Part shown: one piece after another, positions 5,998 to 8,409 of the stretch
Position numbering within the stretch: position 1 is the stretch's first letter
Layout: every line of letters begins with the position of its first letter
Source of the DNA: JBEKHI01 sp050012355
Lineage (GTDB): Bacteria; Actinomycetota; Actinomycetes; Streptosporangiales; Streptosporangiaceae
NCBI GenBank assembly: GCA_050012355.1
Contig: JBEKHI010000366.1
Location: 1 to 8,409, forward strand
Reading direction: 5' to 3'
DNA: 8,409 nt
The notes under the pieces: model-generated
What the model was told of the DNA's origin: nothing
Seen by the model: only the letters and a program-made list of their open reading frames with translations
The model's database searches: none
Translations under genes and position numbers: made by a program

Positions 5998-8409
5998 TCA
6001 CGCCGGTTCGCGTTCACGGACGCGCTGGCTGATCACCTGGGAGACGCCGTCGCCGCGCATGCTCACGCCGTAGAGCGCGTCGGCCGCCTCCATAGTGCGA
6101 CGCTGGTGCGTGATCACGATGAGCTGGGAGATCTCCCTCAGCTCCTCGAACACGCGCAGCAGCCGCTGCAGGTTCGTGTCGTCAAGCGCGGCCTCGACCT
6201 CGTCCAGCACGTAAAACGGTGACGGACGCGCCTTGAAGATCGCGAACAGGTAGGCGACGGCGGTCAGCGACCGCTCACCACCCGACAGCAGCGAAAGCCG
6301 CTTTACCTTCTTGCCCGGCGGCCGCGCCTCGATCTCGATGCCGGTGGACAGCATGTCGTCAGGCTCGGTCAGTATCAGCCGTCCCGCACCGCCGGGGAAC
6401 AGCCGGGCGAACAGTCCCTCGAACTCGCGCGCGGTGTCCGCGTACGCGGAGGCGAATACCTCTTGCACGCGGTCGTCCACTTCCTTAACGACGGTGAGCA
6501 GATCCCGCCGCGTCTTGCGCAGGTCTTCGAGCTGGGTAGACAGGAACGTGTGCCGCTCTTGCAGCGCCGCGTACTCTTCCAGCGCCAGCGGGTTCACCTT
6601 GCCGAGACGGCTGAGCTGGCGCTCGGCCTCGGCGGCGCGCTTTTCCTGCTCTTCGCGGACGTACGGCACGGTAGCGACGGGGACCGCGTCGGCCGCGGGC
6701 TCGGCCTCAACGGGCTCTTCCTCGGCGCGCGCGGCCTCGGTGACGGCGCGCAGCGCGTCGGCGATGGTGGCCGGCTTCTTACCTGGCGGCGGCGCCTCCT
6801 CCGGGACCGGCACCCCGACGGATGGCCCGTATTCGGTGACCAGCGCCTCGGGTGTCACGCCGTAGTCCTCGGCTGCCGCGGCCGCGAACTGCTCAAGCCG
6901 CATCCGGTGCTCGGCCCGGGCGATCTCCGAGCCGTGCGCGGTGTTCACCACCTTGTCGAGCTCGGCGGCCACCGCGGTAACCCGGGCTCGTACTTCCTTT
7001 AGCGAGTCCGCGGAGCCGGCGCTCGCCGCCTCGGCTTCCTGCCGTCGTTCGAGCGCCTGGGCCAGCGACGTCTCGGCCGCCTGCGCCCCGGCCCGCGCAC
7101 CGGACGCCACCGCCCGGGCGACGCTCGCCTGGGCGGCTCGCTGCTGGCGCCGGGCGACGGCCCGTTCCCGCGCGGCTCGCTCGGCCTTCGCCGCGGCGGT
7201 CAGCGAGTCGGCCCGCCCGCTGATGGCACGCAGCCGTTCCTCGACGGTGCGGACCTCCAGCCGGGCTTCCATCTCGGCGTTGCGGGCCGCGGTGCAGCGC
7301 TGCGCCATCGCCTCGCGTCCGTCGTCCTCGTCGCCGAGTCCCGGGGATTCCTCGGCGACGATCGCCTCCGCCTCGGCGTCGGCCAGCTCGCGCCGGATCG
7401 TGGCCAGCTTCGCCAGGTCCTTCTCCGCGGCTCGCCGGGCGGCGCCGATCGAGGCGTCGAGCCGGTCGGCCTCGTCACGCGCGGCGCGCGCCGCGCCGCC
7501 TAGCCGGCCGAGCCGCCCGGAGATCTCGGCGGCGGCGGCGTCGGCCGCCTGCATGCGGCTCATCGTCTCGTCGACGACCCGGCGCGCCGCGTCCTCGGAC
7601 TCGGTCGCCTCGTCGAGTTCGTCGGTCAGCTGCTCGCAGGCCGCTTCCGCCTCGGCCAGCTTGGCCGCCGTCTCATCGGCCGCCGCCCGCACGTCGAGCA
7701 GCGACCGCGACCGGGCCGACCCGCCGTGCGCCCACCGCGCCCCGACCAAGTCACCGTCCCTGGTCACAGCCTTCATTTCGGCCATAACGACGCTGGCAGT
7801 ATCCCCCAGCTCCTCAACCACCACCACGCGGTCAAGCAGCTCCGCCACAACTCCCGCAAGCTCCTCCGGAGCCGTCACGAGCTCACTGGCCCACCGCGCC
7901 CCCGCCGGCAGCGCCCCCGCCGGCAGCGCCCCCGCCGGCAGCCCGGTCGATGCGACATCGACCGGGCTAGAGCGCGGTCGATGCGACATCGACCGCTGGG
8001 GGTCGACGATCGCGAGCGAGACGATTCCCCCGTCGGTGGCGCGGAGGGCGCGGAGCACGTTTATCGCGGCGTCTAGGCCGTCGACGGTGATCGCGTCGGC
8101 GGCGGCGCCTAGGGCGGCGGAGATGGCTGTTTCGTAGCCTTCGGCTACCTTGATGGACTCGGCGAACGGACCTCGGACACCGGGAAACCTTTCCCGGTCG
8201 GCGAGCACGCCCTCGGTGCCGTCGGCGCCGCGGTGCAGCTGCTCCAGGAGGGCTTCCACCCTGGCACGCAGCCCGGCTACCTCACTGGTGGCTTTGCGTT
8301 CCGCCTTGCGAAGTACGCCACATCGTTCTGAAAACTTCTTATGAGTGGCGGCGGCCTGCTCATGCTCGGCGGCCAGCCCGCTACGGTCCTCATCCCGGCC
8401 GTCCGCGAC
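5998..8409 (-). CDS. smc: Chromosome partition protein SMC, C-terminal part (5' end outside window)
   Basis: SMC dimers, with ScpA and ScpB, form the condensin-like ring that compacts and segregates the chromosome. The visible 803 residues correspond to roughly two thirds of a usual 1,180–1,200-aa protein; the N-terminal head with Walker A and most of the first coiled coil are outside the window, and the frame is open to base 8409. In order one sees the end of coil 1, the hinge dimerisation domain (about 8190–7715, FPGVRGPFAES to the AHGGS turn), the long Ala/Glu/Arg coiled coil returning to the head, an Ala/Pro/Glu-rich interruption (about 6690–6810), the conserved YVREEQEKR and GKVNPLALEEY, and the C-terminal head with signature LSGGE (6271–6285), Walker B FYVLDE (6199–6216) and the ITHQRRT switch histidine near 6106. 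The hinge carries a repeat-derived insertion described separately. ftsY follows. Confidence 0.96.
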   Translation of the reverse strand, partial: VADGRDEDRSGLAAEHEQAAATHKKFSERCGVLRKAERKATSEVAGLRARVEALLEQLHRGADGTEGVLADRERFPGVRGPFAESIKVAEGYETAISAALGAAADAITVDGLDAAINVLRALRATDGGIVSLAIVDPQRSMSHRPRSSPVDVASTGLPAGALPAGALPAGARWASELVTAPEELAGVVAELLDRVVVVEELGDTASVVMAEMKAVTRDGDLVGARWAHGGSARSRSLLDVRAAADETAAKLAEAEAACEQLTDELDEATESEDAARRVVDETMSRMQAADAAAAEISGRLGRLGGAARAARDEADRLDASIGAARRAAEKDLAKLATIRRELADAEAEAIVAEESPGLGDEDDGREAMAQRCTAARNAEMEARLEVRTVEERLRAISGRADSLTAAAKAERAARERAVARRQQRAAQASVARAVASGARAGAQAAETSLAQALERRQEAEAASAGSADSLKEVRARVTAVAAELDKVVNTAHGSEIARAEHRMRLEQFAAAAAEDYGVTPEALVTEYGPSVGVPVPEEAPPPGKKPATIADALRAVTEAARAEEEPVEAEPAADAVPVATVPYVREEQEKRAAEAERQLSRLGKVNPLALEEYAALQERHTFLSTQLEDLRKTRRDLLTVVKEVDDRVQEVFASAYADTAREFEGLFARLFPGGAGRLILTEPDDMLSTGIEIEARPPGKKVKRLSLLSGGERSLTAVAYLFAIFKARPSPFYVLDEVEAALDDTNLQRLLRVFEELREISQLIVITHQRRTMEAADALYGVSMRGDGVSQVISQRVREREPA
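7897..7941. repeat. Three perfect 15-bp tandem repeats in the smc hinge
   Basis: The unit CGCCCCCGCCGGCAG occurs three times without a mismatch (7897–7911, 7912–7926, 7927–7941). On the coding strand each encodes Leu-Pro-Ala-Gly-Ala, giving LPAGALPAGALPAGAR ahead of WASELV. Related SMC proteins carry a single PPGAR/PAGAR-like step before the conserved WA-x-DLV segment, so the array looks like in-frame amplification of a native pentapeptide by replication slippage. Confidence 0.9.
7940..7996. repeat. Two identical 21-bp palindromes inside the smc hinge coding region
   Basis: The same 21 bp, arms CGGTCGATG and CATCGACCG around CGA, occur at 7944–7964 and 7975–7995 with a 31-bp period. The first extends to perfect 13-bp arms (7940–7952 AGCCCGGTCGATG with 7956–7968), the second to 10-bp arms (7974–7983 with 7987–7996). 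Because 31 is not a multiple of three, the identical DNA is read in two frames: PVDVASTG from the first copy and RSMSHRP from the second. Protein-level selection therefore cannot explain the identity. This points to a small palindromic element, or a duplicated protein-binding site, carried within an essential gene at a variable hinge loop. Confidence 0.88.

Noticed and set aside
3733..6222. An 829-codon open frame on the plus strand
   Set aside because: It runs antisense across glnD, glnB and ftsY. Its translation is low-complexity Ser/Arg/Ala sequence of the kind produced by the complementary strand of GC-rich genes, with no recognisable domain.
7940..7996. CRISPR array
   Set aside because: There are only two repeat copies, the spacer is 10 bp, and the repeats lie within an intact coding frame with no cas genes nearby.
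6941..8137. A 398-codon Ala/Ser/Arg-rich plus-strand frame opposite smc
   Set aside because: It is the complement of the Ala/Glu/Arg coiled-coil codons of smc and has no start context or domain.

Overview
This window is a core-genome segment of a GC-rich Actinomycetota bacterium. The evidence is the gene order smc–ftsY–(glnB–glnD)–ffh, actinobacterial protein features (a Gly-rich Ffh tail, a Pro/Thr-rich linker behind a single N-terminal membrane helix in FtsY, an SMC hinge loop of actinomycete type), and G/C-dominated third codon positions. Nothing in it identifies the genus. Except for soxR, all genes lie on the minus strand, so the operon reads right to left.

Layout in transcription order: the C-terminal two thirds of smc (8409–5998, start outside the window); a 97-bp gap with two palindromic repeats; ftsY (5900–4749); a 122-bp gap with a candidate glnB promoter and GlnR-like half-sites; glnB (4626–4288); glnD (4256–2031); a 64-bp convergent gap; soxR on the plus strand (1541–1966); a 58-bp divergent gap with a SoxR box; and ffh (1482–1, stop outside the window).

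Three functions are interleaved. SMC organises and segregates chromosomes. Ffh and FtsY are the signal-recognition-particle GTPase and its receptor, which together deliver nascent membrane proteins. GlnB and GlnD are the PII nitrogen signal and its nucleotidyltransferase. In better-known actinomycetes an ammonium transporter gene (amtB) lies between ftsY and glnB; it is absent here. A redox sensor gene (soxR) sits in reverse orientation between glnD and ffh.

I see no undescribed multi-gene system. The most unusual signals are small DNA repeats. A 21-bp palindrome occurs twice inside the smc hinge coding region and is read in two different frames, next to a perfect 3 x 15-bp tandem repeat. A second, unrelated palindromic pair in the smc–ftsY gap has the same 31-bp period. 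The SoxR box also overlaps the most plausible ffh promoter.
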